Assembly: GCA_037903355.1 (NCBI GenBank)
Contig: JBAJFE010000017.1
Location: forward strand, 360,247 to 424,246
Source: Trichuris trichiura
Taxonomy: Eukaryota > Nematoda > Enoplea > Trichinellida > Trichuridae
Reading direction: 5' to 3'
Length of the DNA: 64,000 nt
Shown: positions 1-12,550 of the stretch, piece after piece
Numbering within the stretch: position 1 is the stretch's first letter
How the letters are laid out: each line of letters begins with the position of its first letter
The notes under the pieces: model-generated
What the model was told of the DNA's origin: nothing
The model's database searches: none
Seen by the model: only the letters and a program-made list of their open reading frames with translations
Position numbers and translations under genes: made by a program

Positions 1-1
1 T

Positions 2-1363
2 TCCACACTAAAAGACATAAAAATGCAGCCCGGTGACATCATGGTCAGTTACGATGTAAAAGACCTTTTCACAAGCGTTCCCATAAAATATACCATCAAC
101 TTGCTTCAAACTCTGTTAGATGCAGATGACACCATCTTGCAGAGGACGAAATTAAACCCCACCCACATAGTTAAATTAGTGTCGTTCTGCATGCGCGAGG
201 GCAACTACTTCAGATTCCAGGATAGTTTCTTCTCACAAAAGGACGGTGCGCCTATGGGCAGTCCACTCTCCCCCATACTTGCGGAGATCTTCATGGAACA
301 TCTCGAAGAAAAAGCCTTCAGCACTCTGCAAGACTGTGCCCCTCCTATCATTTTCAAAAGATATGTAGACGACATCTTTGCCATCATAAAATCAGGCAGT
401 GAAGAAACTCTCTTGGAACACCTGAATAGTCTTTTCCCCAACCAGATAACGCTAACCATTGAGAAGGAAAATAATTGTAAACTCCCTTTTCTAGATGTCT
501 TAGTCATTAAACAAGGGAATAAGTTAAAAACAACAGCTTATAGGAAACCCACCCAGTCGGACCGGCACCTAAACTTTTCTTCTCATCACCCTATTTCAGT
601 TAAAAGAGGTATAGTTAAAGGGATGGTTGACAGGGCCCTAACGGTTTGTGACCCCGAATATTTAAATACAGAATTAAGACACATTTATAACACAATATGC
701 AGTAACGGATAACCCAGTAAATTCATCAATTCCATTATTAAACAGTGCCAACAAAATAAACCTTCATCACCGTCCCCGCCTGATAACCAACAACACCCGG
801 TGCTGCTCCTTCCCTACTACAGTGGTTTAAGTGAACGGATCAGGAGACTGGGGCGCTCCTTAAATTTCAACGTGAGATTTAAAAGTTCATGTAATCTCCG
901 TTCGATTGTGAGAAATGACAAGATCAAGGTTCCTTTTGACAGCAGACCCGGTGTCATTTACCAAATAAAGTGTGGTTGCAACGTCTCCTACATAGGAGAA
1001 ACGGGCAACACTTTACTTAAGAGATTCAGCCAACACATGAAGATTGTGTTGACATACAAGAACGCCGAACGAAGACTCAATGGGGTACAGGCCACCGGCC
1101 GAGGGCGTCCACCGACAACGGACCCTCGAAAAGCCATGGAGAACGCGATAAGTGCCTCAGTGATCGTTGAGCACGCATCTCGGTGCACACTCGACCCGCA
1201 CCCGAAGATCATATGCCACGAAAACTTATTACATCTTAGGTGTATTAAGGAGGCTCTGTACATCCAGAGCAACTCCACTATAAATCGCGACAATGGCGTG
1301 GAGGTTAGTGAAGTATGGGCTGCGCCGATTAATAAATTCCAATGCTGCGCTCTACCCAACTAA
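2..1363 (+). pseudogene. PLE reverse transcriptase/GIY-YIG endonuclease, one in-frame stop
   Basis: One frame runs through the window start to 1363, broken only by a TAA at 710-712. The first half is the RT palm: SYDVKDLFTSVP (motif A), GAPMGSPLSP and the catalytic YVDDIF. The second half is the endonuclease, with IYQIKCGCNVSYIGETG (GIY-YIG core) and a C-terminal EALYI...NRD.G block shared with the PLE at 21-23 kb. The aligned position in that second copy (NGYPKSFIN) has Tyr where this copy has the stop, so a single base change probably killed the frame. The RT would copy element RNA at a nick made by the GIY-YIG nuclease. The copy is probably inactive. Confidence 0.88.
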
Positions 1364-1431
1364 TCGAACACCTATTGTACCCATGCGCTATATAAACCCC
1401 TTACTGAATAAACACCTTCTCACCAACACTG

Positions 1432-1468
1432 CTGACGACGGAACACGAGCAGTTCCGAAACGTACGGT
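1432..1468 (+). ncRNA. Hammerhead-ribozyme-like motif in PLE tail
   Basis: CTGACGA, then GGAAC, a 7-nt loop, GTTCC, then GAAA and CGTACGGTA. This follows the hammerhead order CUGANGA / stem II / GAAA / short stem III / UH. There is one extra C between the CUGANGA box and stem II, and stem I pairing is poor, so activity is uncertain. PLEs are known to carry minimal hammerhead motifs, and the same arrangement recurs at 21.1 and 27.2 kb in this window. Confidence 0.5.
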
Positions 1469-1622
1469 ATATAAATTGTTCTGTATTTTCTCTTACAATT
1501 TGCTCATCCATCCGTTGGTAGGGCATTTTGAAGTTTATTTACAGATACATCCAACAGGCCAAACCCGTGAATCTGAAGATCTACTATGAAACTATTCAAG
1601 CCTGTTAAAAGACATCCTGTCT
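1441..1622 (+). repeat. PLE tail repeat, reference copy
   Basis: This tail segment recurs at 41586-41734 (+), twice in inverted orientation in 41819-42118, at 47443-47645 (-) and at 55652-55800 (+). Shared blocks include GCTCATCCATCCGTTGGTAG, the CCGTGAATCTGAAGAT segment and AGCCTGTTAAAAGACATCC. Here it is joined to PLE coding sequence, which identifies the family. Confidence 0.85.
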
Positions 1623-4375
1623 TTCGAAACTGTTTGCATGACGAAATTTCAAAACGCCTTTATAAAATCAATCATTTTCCAGTACATACGCTCGAAAATT
1701 CAAACGAAATCATCCCGCGACTTTACCTGCACATATTAATAGAATAATTCTTGCATATTACTGTAGTCGGCAAATGCGCGTGTTAATGAAAGACGTGCGT
1801 AGAGTCTCTACAATCGGAAGTAATAGTTGCAAGAGGTAGTTCTGCAGACAAAAAAATTCTGATAAGGAAGGTTTCCTTTATTTATCAGATTTTCTCAGTC
1901 AGTTGATATTCAACGAACGGCATACTTCTCCCTTTTGCAGCGCTTCCCTTATTTCAGACTTTTATTTTTAAAAAAATGCAACCTACTTCTTTCTCGAAGC
2001 CATTGTTTATCAAAAACGATAACTTAAAAAAAACTAGTTGGCAGCACTAGAGACTCTGCAGAATAAATCGTATTTTTCAAAAGAAAAAATGTATTTTGTT
2101 TTAAAAAAACAGGTAATATGAACAATATGCACCACAGCTATATATATGCAGGAAACCGAGAAACGACCCTACGAATTAACGATGTTCAAGTAGCATTTGT
2201 TTTGGGGTACTGTGGTACAGCCCGCACTACTGATTGTTCTTTAATACTAAAGCGTAGACCACTGTTGAAATAAAGATAGTTTGCTAGAAAAGCGATTAGC
2301 AGACTTGTTAAAACAATAGCAGGCCGAATAGGCGCTGTTGGGAAGGCTGAATCGATTTCGTACAAGTAAAGGGTTGCAACTTGATTATCGTTTATCGTAC
2401 TGTATGATTGTTTTTGTCGAATTTCAATAATCAAGGCTCTATTAATTGAGCGTTTACCGTATTTCAATATTTTCCAGTCACAATTGAATTAAAGCGGCGG
2501 CATTATATATAATTTTTAAGCTTCTGCTTTGTAGGTACGTAAAATCATGTCTCACTCTTCTTCGTAGAGCCTTAAAGTATTGCTTTGTTTGCTTCGCGGT
2601 ATGGGACCCCGATGCTAATGTTGTACGCACTCATTCAAAAACTGGCAAGAATGAGTAGCCTTGATTGAAATGGAAGACATACTGAATACTAAATACTCAA
2701 ATGCGTCTGCAACTCTTTCCGTATGAATATCTTAACAACGTAGCTCGCGTAGGCGTTGTAGGTGCAACTTGCTAGCTCAGAGCTCAATATACTGCAGCAG
2801 CTGCAAAACAGCTCATTCAGAAAACAGTTCCACTTAAAGATCATATAATACCGTCGTACGGGAACACTCGAAAAACCGGCGTGTTTTTTCTGGGCGTAAA
2901 GTTTACTGCGGCATTACTGCTGCTCACAGAGAGGCACCGCGAAGGCGAAAAAGAATAAAATGGTTTAGAAGAACGAGACAGTCTGCGCAACCATAAAATG
3001 CATAATTACTTGCCTATTTATATTAATCGGCTACGCGGTGTTACAATGCATTGTAGCGCATAATTAATGATAACCCAATAAATCATTGATAAGTAGTGTA
3101 GCTGAGAATCAGTATAAATCTGAACAACTTTTGGACATGCGAATCAATATGACAGTAAAAACTTGATGTTTGTCGTCAGCTGACGACAATAAATTCATAC
3201 GTTTGATATTAAGGTAGGTGTTTGTCAGTTAATATTAGATTCGTTATCTCTTGTCGTAGCAGTCCACTTTCGAAACAAGCCTTACTAGCGTTGAATAACT
3301 GAATAGTTTAAAATGGACTGGATATCTTTTGCGCGCTTCTTTGTAACTGTGCGCAACCAATGTAGTCTTTATTTACTGCAAAGCAAACAGTTGTTGGCAA
3401 GTGAAAGGCGGTCCGTTCACTTGGGAAATGCATTGCAATGCAATTGCGTAGATTTTGTTTGTTCGGTCGGAAAGTCAATTAAAGCTTTCGAGCAACGTCG
3501 CGTTGGATTTGTCGGCAGATAACAATTTTGAGCTTTTTGCAAAAGTCTCTCAATGCACCGCGAATTTGCTTACGACTGATGATGAGCATAGGCTCAATGG
3601 TATTAACGTTAAGCGCGAAAGTTTCTACTCTGCTGCTTGCCGGCAAAGTTGACTAATATTGTCGTCATTTGAGCACTTCTTTATGGCATGCAGTTTAATT
3701 GATCAGTTGCTCCGTTAAAGCCGTCTTAAGAATGTTGAATGCCTTTTTCTGTGCCCTCATTGTGCACCGCTTTTCCCGCAAAACTGGTTGCACTCTTCAA
3801 CATTGTTCGTTCAGCGCAGGAACTGAGCACTCGTCACGTATAGTTCCTTTTGACTGCTGTTATTCTTAGTCGAGATTCCATTGGAACCGTTTTGCGCAAA
3901 TCCTTGCAGAAGTAATGCTTTTTGCCCATATTGACATCTTGATTAGTACAGCGCTTTTCAAAGTTGCAAGGCGAAAGGAATTGCTTTGTCCCGCTAAGCC
4001 AAATAATTCAAGCATCAGACTTTAAAGGCGTAAGTGAGCGACATTTCAAAACGCGCTTTGCCATTCAAGTGCTCTGACAACTTTGTCCTTTGTAGTACGT
4101 TGCTTTATTTTCGCTTACACTTCAACAACCACTAATGGCAACCGCTTTCCAGTCAATAATACTTTATTATGTTTAGTTTAATTTAGAACGATTGTACGCA
4201 CCTTTGGCCTGCGATACGTGCATTTCCAATTCTTTTCTAACGTCTTTATTCATGTAGCGTTGAGCTGCTCCAGACGTCTTTTCCTACGTTTGCTTGTTGT
4301 GTTGTTTTTCAAATTCTTGCATATTCCATTTTATGATTCATTTTAGATTAGCGGACCGGATGCAAACCCGTTCGC
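1623..4375. other. Intergenic, no gene recognised
   Basis: AT-rich sequence with many stops on both strands. Short open stretches near 2.2-2.5 and 3.3-3.6 kb have no recognisable domain or convincing splice context. A perfect 16-bp palindrome, GTCGTCAGCTGACGAC, lies at 3172-3187. The CLIP gene promoter should lie at the right end, but no clear TATA box was seen. Confidence 0.6.
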
Positions 4376-7300
4376 ATGGAAACTGCTGAAAATTTAAATA
4401 AGTCCAACTCGCCGCTTAAACCATCCCACTTGCCCAGGCCGGTTGGATTGGCGCTGAGTCGCGGTTTGAGTAAGTTGAATTTTTAAAATTTCGATTGGCC
4501 TCCGGTAATAACTTGCAAAGAGGGAAAGCTCGAAGCGCGAAATGACGTTTGGAATTTTTAGGCAAAGAGTCTTTGGTCAGCGTTAATTCGACGCAAGTCG
4601 TCGACGACTGGATCGTTGGCGATCGTTGCTACGTAAGCGGCGTTCGACCTGGTAAAATAGCCTTTTTGGGTGAGACCCATTTTGGCTCCGGCGACTGGGC
4701 GGGAGTTGTTCTGGATGAAGCTACTGGTAAAAATGACGGCTGCGTTATGGGCGTCAGGTATTTTCAGGTATTGGCATCTCTTTTTTTGCTTGCTACGTTT
4801 TACTATTCTAGTTAAGCGCTAATTTTAGTGTTCCCCTGATCATGGCCTTTTTTGCCGCCTAACCAAGCTCAGTCGACAGCCTCTGCCGAAGCTTAAACTT
4901 GTATCATGCAACGAAAAGGAAGCCGAAGCTGATGGACCTTCAGAAGGTATGTGTACGTGTAAAGCCTACTTGGTCCAACTCTTCTCTGAATGCGCGCATG
5001 GCACGAAACTAATAAATACGCTGCCATATTTGAAGTGTGAACAGACAGAGTCTAGGTTTCTACTGATATTTGCGTATGTTAACTTACGACATAAGCTTTT
5101 GATGACTTACCAATTCTTGCAAACCAGCTTAGGCGAACCAGTGATCACATGATTGATAAAAACAACTTTTTTCAACTTCTTGCGTCATCCGCTTCGTCCA
5201 AGTCCAAAGTCAAATCGCGCGGCTGTTTAATGGAATCTGTTTTAGAACGCAGTTTAATTTCCGCCGTCTTTTCATTCCTCGCATCGCGTTCTTCCACCCT
5301 TGCAGCAGGTGCGCACTTGCGTATAAATTACAGTATGCACCCTACCTGCATTCGTTTACCGTTATTTGAATGTTTAAATATCCGAACGACGCCTTGGTAA
5401 ATATAGTTCGGATAACGTGGCATCGCTGTATTGAAAAAAAAAGATGACAGTATCACGAGACTTTTTCATTTGAAAAATTCGCAGCTACTGAGTTCTTAAG
5501 CGCATAAAATGAATGACAAGGCACGCTGCGTGCCACTCCGTTGCACCCGAAAAACGGCTTTCAAAGCATCAAAACATAATCGATGCAGTGTATATATATA
5601 TATACACTGCATTGATTAATATATAGGACGCAATTGAATCCTTTTATTTTCTTTCCATCTTTCCTTACACGTAAAGGAGTTCGTACTTGGTACGAAGCTT
5701 CTCAGTTCAGTCATCGTATCATCCCAGTGAAAGAATGCTTGGAAAGCTTTTCATTGCGATTGCAGCTTCACTGCCAACCACGTCGGGCATATGAATGATG
5801 CTTTCATACCGACCTGCCCGACTTTTGAGCTTAGCAACGCAGTAAGTATCATGTTTCTATTCGCGGAGATTTTTTGCATAGCCGTTAAGTCGACTACGGA
5901 AATGACATAAGCGATTTTTCAGCGTCTCCGTTGGTTGTCGCATAAGCTATGTGTACTGTACTAACATTAGGATCTTCAGGTTCAAAATTTATGTCATTTG
6001 TTAAAAGTGCACCATAGTATAAAGCATCAGTCAACTTATTCAGTCCGTTTTAATGTCGCATCCCGCGCCTTTCTCATTGTTGTGTCGGCCTTCCCGTTTC
6101 CTTCCTAAGTTTACATGTCGATTTAGTATTAATAGTACAGTCGGCCCTCGTTATCCGCGGTTAGTTCGTCCCGAATTTTGAGCGTTACACCGCGTAAAAC
6201 GAATTCCGCGTTGTATAGGATACCCTATGAAAGTGGCTAAATAGCTTGTATTCCAGCCGCGTATTTCATCCTATCCCCTTGAGTTCCTTCCGGAACGGTT
6301 ATAATACCTAGTGATCCTTTGAAGCTTGGTACTACGGAATCTAGCTACGAGATAATGACATCAATGAGACTGCGCTTGTCCAGTGGGGCCAGCCATCAGA
6401 GTCCAAGCCATTAAATACAAGAAAGGACGAAAGTAGGATGATCTTTCTTTAAACGCTTTGGAATCACCTTGCTTTAATGAGCTAAGCGATGTACTGGTGC
6501 GCGGAATGGGTACAGAGCAGGGGAAATATAAAATGCACAGGCCCACTTAAGCAGAAATACTGAACATCACATGGAACTCATCCACATAGAACAAAACGTC
6601 TACGGGCAGAAATGTTTGGCGCATCAGGAATCAGACAATTCATCCACTTTCTGTAAGTGGGTGCAGATCCCCTGGAGACCGGCCAGCCCTAGGGTTGCTT
6701 GAACTTGTTGGTAGCGAAACTTCTCGCAGATAGGCTCCGCAGCTGCTGGAGCTTTATTTAAAAACATTATTATAGGGAGCTGTCTCTTCCTTTTCTTCGC
6801 TTCATCGAATAAATCCTGTAGTGGTTTCAACGAAGCCGTTATTCCTCGTGTAACGATGATGCCACGTTCCATGGATGGATCATATTCAACAATCATATCT
6901 CTAAGACCTGCGCTTGCCGGAAAATAGTGGGCAGCTTTTGCAGCGTCCAATCCGAGGGTGTTTGAGCTTCTGCATCTTCCATAACGTCGTCGTCACTGGC
7001 CGTAGGTGATTGCATCAGTTCTTCGAGTTCCTTGTTGGTGAACGGTTTTCCACAATCTTCTATGTGCTCTCTGATATCGTCTTCTATCATGTCGGAGGAA
7101 TCCTCTTCCCAACTCCTTGGCAATATTCACTATGCCCATGACCTCCTCATCGATGGCACCTAAATTCTCGCATTCACTGACTGCGTCTACCCGCAAAGTT
7201 TCCAGCAACCACTGACTGTTCTAGGTTTTATCTCGTGTACTGCCTCCGCAATGAGGGCGATAGCGTCTGCAATTGAGAAACGCTTCCACAGTCCGGTAAG

Positions 7301-10300
7301 ATCGCAATCTGCATTAGCGTGGAGCGTATCACGAAGCTTTCCAAATACGAGACGAGTATAAGTAGCCTTAATGCATTTTATGGCGCCCTGATCCAGTGGC
7401 TGTAGTAGTGATGTCGAGTTAGCGGGCAAAAATTTCACCTCGACGTTCTCATTAGCGAAGCAAAGAGATTGCGGGTGACCGGGGGCGTTAACAATTACGA
7501 GGAGGACCTTGAAAGTCATCCCCTTGCTTTCCAGGTACTTTTTCACTTCAGGAATGAAGCATTGGTTAAACCACTCCGTAAAAAGGATAACCGTCATCCA
7601 CGCCTTCTTGTTGTGCTGCCAGAAGACCGGCGGGCAATTCTTGTTCTTGTTTCTGAGCGACTGGGGATTACGAGTTCGGTAGACAACGCCGGGCCTTAGC
7701 ATGTGTCCTGCAGCGTTGCCACAGAGCACAAGAGTGAGTTGATCTTTCAGTGGTTTGAATCCCGGGGCTTGCTTTGCGCTCTTGTGGATGTACGTGCGCT
7801 CTGGCATTTGCTTCCAGAATAATGCCGTTTCGTCACAATTGAAGATTTGTTCTGGGAGATATCCCTTTTGGTCCACTATCTTTTTGAATTCCTCCGGGAA
7901 TGTCGAGGCAGCTACGCAATCAGCCGATGCCGCTTCTCCAGTGATCTTTAAGTTCTTGAGGTTGAAGCGCTTCACGTATTTGGCTAGCCATCCTTTGCTA
8001 GCAGTAAACCCTTTTCTCTCGTTCTCTGCAACCGAGCCAGAGAAGTGCTCATATAAGCTCAGCGCTTTCTCCCGAATAACTTTCCCGTCGACAGGGACAT
8101 GCTTCCGCCACATGTCCTCTATCCAAACGCTTAGCGCTTTCTCGGCCTTCACGAGGACTTTGTTGCGAACTACAGGAGCTCTTTTCGCCAGTGAAGGGTC
8201 GGGGTGCACGCTTCTTCGAATCTCAGCTTCCTGTTGCTTTATCGTACGAATGCTGGATTCATTTTTCCCGATCTTGCGGCCCGCTTCGGCACATGACAAT
8301 CCGCTTTTCAAAAGATCTAGGACTTTTACTTTCTCATGAAGGGTAAGGATACTACGTTGTGTCTTAGCCCTAGAGGAACCGCTCTGTTCACTTAGTTGCC
8401 TTCTGTCAGCCATCCTGCTATGCGACACCAGTTACACGACGCGAAAGTTCAGACCTACCACACTGCAGGGAAACTGATATTTGCGCACAGCGCGTGGCCT
8501 CGACAACGCGTCCGAAGGAATAATGAGCAGTCAGAAGAATGACAAGGCCTCATTAGCATTGTGCACGGTTAGAGAGCACTGTGGGCAGAGAGTCTTTCGC
8601 GAACGCGCAGATGATCACACTGCTGCAAAGGCATGCAACGACACTAGTGCAATTATAATGCCGGCCAGCGGTGCGCATGTTTTTGTGAAAAGATGATGTC
8701 ACTATTTCACGCTGGACAAACCGCGTTGTATAGAATCCGCGGATAACGAGGGCCGACTGTATTTTGACATGCATCTGTGCAGCCATCCCGAATTGAGCAA
8801 GTTTAAAGAAGGCAGTGAAACGCTATGCCAACAGGTTAAAAACGAATTGCGAAACTTCTATGTCCCTTGTTGTTATTAACATTCCTTTTTTTCCCGCTCG
8901 CTGTGTAGACCTGCTCCTGCGGAAAAGTGTCGTAAAGGTAATGGACAAACTTTTTCACCGCGTTTTCGCTGCATCAGAGATTAGCAACATTGTCGGTGGG
9001 TCTTCATTTCAGTAAAAACACTGTAAGATTGTAGAAACGTTCATTTAATAAATTTACTCGCGCCAGTAAAAGTTACTGCGGTTCCGTGAACTTTTCAAGA
9101 AACCAGTTAGCTTTCAAAACAACTTGCTCTCGTAATGTTTCCCTCCGGAAAAATTTTGTTTGATTAATGATGTTCAGGTTGCACGATGCTACATCGCTTT
9201 GATTGCTTTTCAGCCAGTTAACTAAACTATGAGCTTGCGTAAAATATTTGCTTTTCTTGGCCAGGCACGCGCGCTCCAACTTGTCCGGGTAAAAAATAAC
9301 GCTGAGAGAGAGAGAGTGAGGAATCGGTCGAAATCGAACTCTTGGCAACTTTGAAGAAACGGCGGATTCGTATCTTCGATTTTGGGTCCCTTTTGTACGG
9401 AAGTGGTTGTAGTTTGATCGGCCGCGAATGCGTAAGAGATTTTTTTAAATTTAAATAACTTCTAGCATGACGTGCTTGCGAGATTGCGTGTTAATGTCGG
9501 GAGTAAATGTTACTGTGCGCTTTCGTGGTGCCGACGGCTTTTTTTTAGTTTTTAAGGTTTTCAATTTAAGCAAGGCCATTCAGCCTGCTACTGCTGCTAC
9601 AGCCTGCGACGTCATTTTGCGCTTAGCTAATTTGCGCTGTTGTCATAGTGCTTATCTTTGGAAAAGCGTGCCTAGCCTTAATTGGGCAAATACTATTTTA
9701 AATCTGATGTAAAAGCAAAGCGGTGTGTTTGTTTGTCACGTTCTCTCTTTGCGCAACAGCCTGTTTTGCTACTCGGCTTTTCGTCAGTCGTTGTACAGCC
9801 GATGTGTATTGAATGATGCTCTCGTTTCGATACACCGACTATCACAGTGCAAAAATCTTTTCAGCAGCCCCTTCGTCGTGGTCTGTCGGCTCCCCGTCCG
9901 CAACACAGTCAGTCCCGCCTACTCCCTCCGCAAGAGTGAACTTGCGCTTGGGAGATCAGGTTGTCGTCAGCGGGTACAAGCAGGGTACGTTACGCTATTT
10001 GGGCACAACCGACTTTGCAGCCGGCGTTTGGGCCGGCATCGAGCTTGACCAGCCTTACGGGAAAAATGATGGCTCCGTTCAAGGAAAAAGGTAAGGCTAC
10101 GCGTTTTTTTACATTTTAACATTTCATTCGCAGGTATTTCGCTTGCAAACCCTCTTATGGACTATTCGCCCCCGTCGAGAAGGTCGAGATTCCATGGAAT
10201 GCGGGACTCAGGCAGAAAACGCCCATTGTCCGCCATAATATCGCATCGCTAATAAGGACTCGACGAAACCAGAGCCTAAGGGGCAGCCAGGAGTCGTTGA

Positions 10301-12471
10301 CGAGCATATCTTCTGTACATAGCAGTGCCAGCAGGCGGATAAGACTCGGAGTGTCAGCTCTGTCAACATCATGTACTCCATCCGTCAAAGTACGTTTTTT
10401 GGCTTCAACTTTTTCTCAGTCGCGACCGCGCGGCAGCTGCGCATTTTGCTTTTTCCAATTTTTAGCATTTGCAGCAATTCAGCAAAGAGCAACTGACAGA
10501 CGGGTCCCCTATGACGGTCGCAATGAAAGTAAACTTTACGTTCAATGGGCTCTAGTAATTTGTTGGTTTAATTTTTCTGCTTTGCATTTTCAGACTGCCC
10601 TAAAGGAAAAGGAGCGACATATTGACCAGCTGCTTAAGGAGAGGGATATCGAGCGGACTGAAATGGCTCAGCTGACTCAATTAATGGAGCAGGCTAGCTT
10701 TTACTATGCTTTGATCATTTCCGCAATAAGTTTAATCCATCCTTTACAGAGAGAGCGGGAATTGAAGATTGCACGCGAAGACGGCGCCGAAACTGCCAAC
10801 CAGCTGCAAGAAAAGATAGAGTTCCTGGAAAATGCAGTTGGCAATACGGAAAAGGAGAACAAGCGGCTACTGGAGTTGCTCGAAGTTGAGAAACAGTAAA
10901 AAGCCTTTTTTCGACGGATAGACGGGATTTCACTTGTTTGTTTGTAGAAAAAATGACGACCTTTCGTTCCGGCTTGACGAGGAGATGTGCCTTAGAAATG
11001 AGATGAAAGTCAAACTAGCCGAGCAGGAGGAACATATTGCGCGGCTGACTGCTCAGGTTGAACTGCAGGGAAGTCGCTGTATTGAGCTGGAAAATCGACT
11101 TGCGTCCTTACAAGACTCTGTACTTACAGTGCTCAAAGCTTTCTTGAAAGCTTTTCTCCCTTTTTTAGCTTCAAGCAGCAAATGCTAAACCCCAAGTTGT
11201 GGACGCTGGTCAGCAATGCGATCAAGAGCTTAATGCCGTGAGCTTGAAAGCGCTTGTTGTCAATGTGACATTGCGTTTTTTAAAGCAGGAAGGGCATACG
11301 GCATCTGCATTGTGCAGGCTTGAAGGGGAGAACGCCAAGCTTGACGAGCTTTTGAAAGTCCAGCTAAACTTGTTGGCTAGTTGCCAAGAGAAAATAGATT
11401 TTCAAGTTCGTTTCATTTTTTTACAGTTCTCCTTGTTTGTTTGTTGACGTTGCTGCGTATTGCAGAGCAGTACGATCCAGAAATTGACGGACGAAGTTGA
11501 TAGTTGGTTTTTTCAACTCATTTTTATTTTTTCATTTGTGTCACACTTTGTAGGGATGAAAATACAATCTGCCGACCCTTCTCCAACCGTTGAAATGGTA
11601 AAAATTGATTACCTTATCCTGCAATTATCTCTTATGTCAATACTTAATCATAATAACTTGTGCTGCCCCATTAGGCGCGTATATGTAACTGCTCTTGCTT
11701 GCTTCTGCGTTTACACAACGGGCTGTAACTGTTTTAATTGTTCCTTTAGAAGCGAGCTTGGTTATTCTTGTCAATTTATCGATATACTTTATAGGTTTCG
11801 GAATCCGCTTCCACAAGTGAGCTGTTGGCGACTTCCGACGTTCCGTCGAAAGAAAGAAGTAGCGAAGAGACTGACGAAAGCTGCGACACGCTTTCGTTGC
11901 CAAGAAATGAGGTACGCCGTACGCATTTTGTTTTTTCTTTTTTTGGAGGAATAGAAGTCATTTTTCAAGTTTCAGCTAAATGACAATACTTTTTCGTAAA
12001 TAGGGAAGCCTCTATGCAAATCCCTTTAAGTAACTTATTCCCGTAAAATCTAGTTTTCTTCATTTTTATTAATGAACAGGAAAGGTTGAAAATTTCGTAC
12101 TACTTTTCCAGGTGGTAAACCGCCTTGGAGTGTGTTCCTGTATTCGTCCGCAAATAGTACAGTATTCTTAACAGTAATCAGGTCTGTTCTGCCTGCAAAT
12201 TTACGCTATGCCAAGAATGAGAAAATGGGATTGCGAAGCTTGAGGCCAAAACGAAACAAGGCAGAGACATCACCGGCAGATTGTTGCGCCTATTGGAACA
12301 TACCTGATTATTTTTCTCTTCTAAAAATTTTTTGCGGTATTTCCAACCCGTTTTTGAATAACGTTTATTGCAAAAGCGTTTAATACGTATTGCGGAAATA
12401 CCGAAAAGAAATTTTTTAGAAAAGAAAAAAAACTCCCGTTAAGAAAATAAAAAAAGAAAAAACAATACCTG

Positions 12472-12550
<79 letters not shown>

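Larger units (their letters stand above)
1..1622 (+). mobile_element. Penelope-like retroelement, 5' end outside window
   Basis: The 3' portion of a Penelope-like element (PLE): reverse transcriptase, then a GIY-YIG endonuclease domain, then a non-coding tail of about 260 bp. The tail carries a hammerhead-like motif (1432-1468) and ends near 1622 (the CTGTCTTTCGA block), judged by alignment to shorter tail-only copies at 41.6, 41.8, 47.4 and 55.7 kb. RT plus C-terminal GIY-YIG is the defining domain order of endonuclease-bearing PLEs. The upstream half lies beyond the window, so the target-site duplication cannot be checked. Confidence 0.9.
6138..8759 (-). mobile_element. Tigger/pogo-type DNA transposon, 2.6 kb
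   Basis: Bounded by perfect 23-bp terminal inverted repeats (6138-6160 and 8737-8759, starting CAGTCGGCCCTCG) and flanked by TA on both sides (6136-6137, 8760-8761), the target duplication expected of Tc1/mariner-superfamily elements. It carries one transposase-derived gene on the minus strand. It lies in intron 3 of the CLIP gene, antisense to it. Confidence 0.93.

Noticed and set aside
7755..8339. 194-codon plus-strand open frame
   Set aside because: Exactly antisense to the Tigger transposase; no domain of its own.
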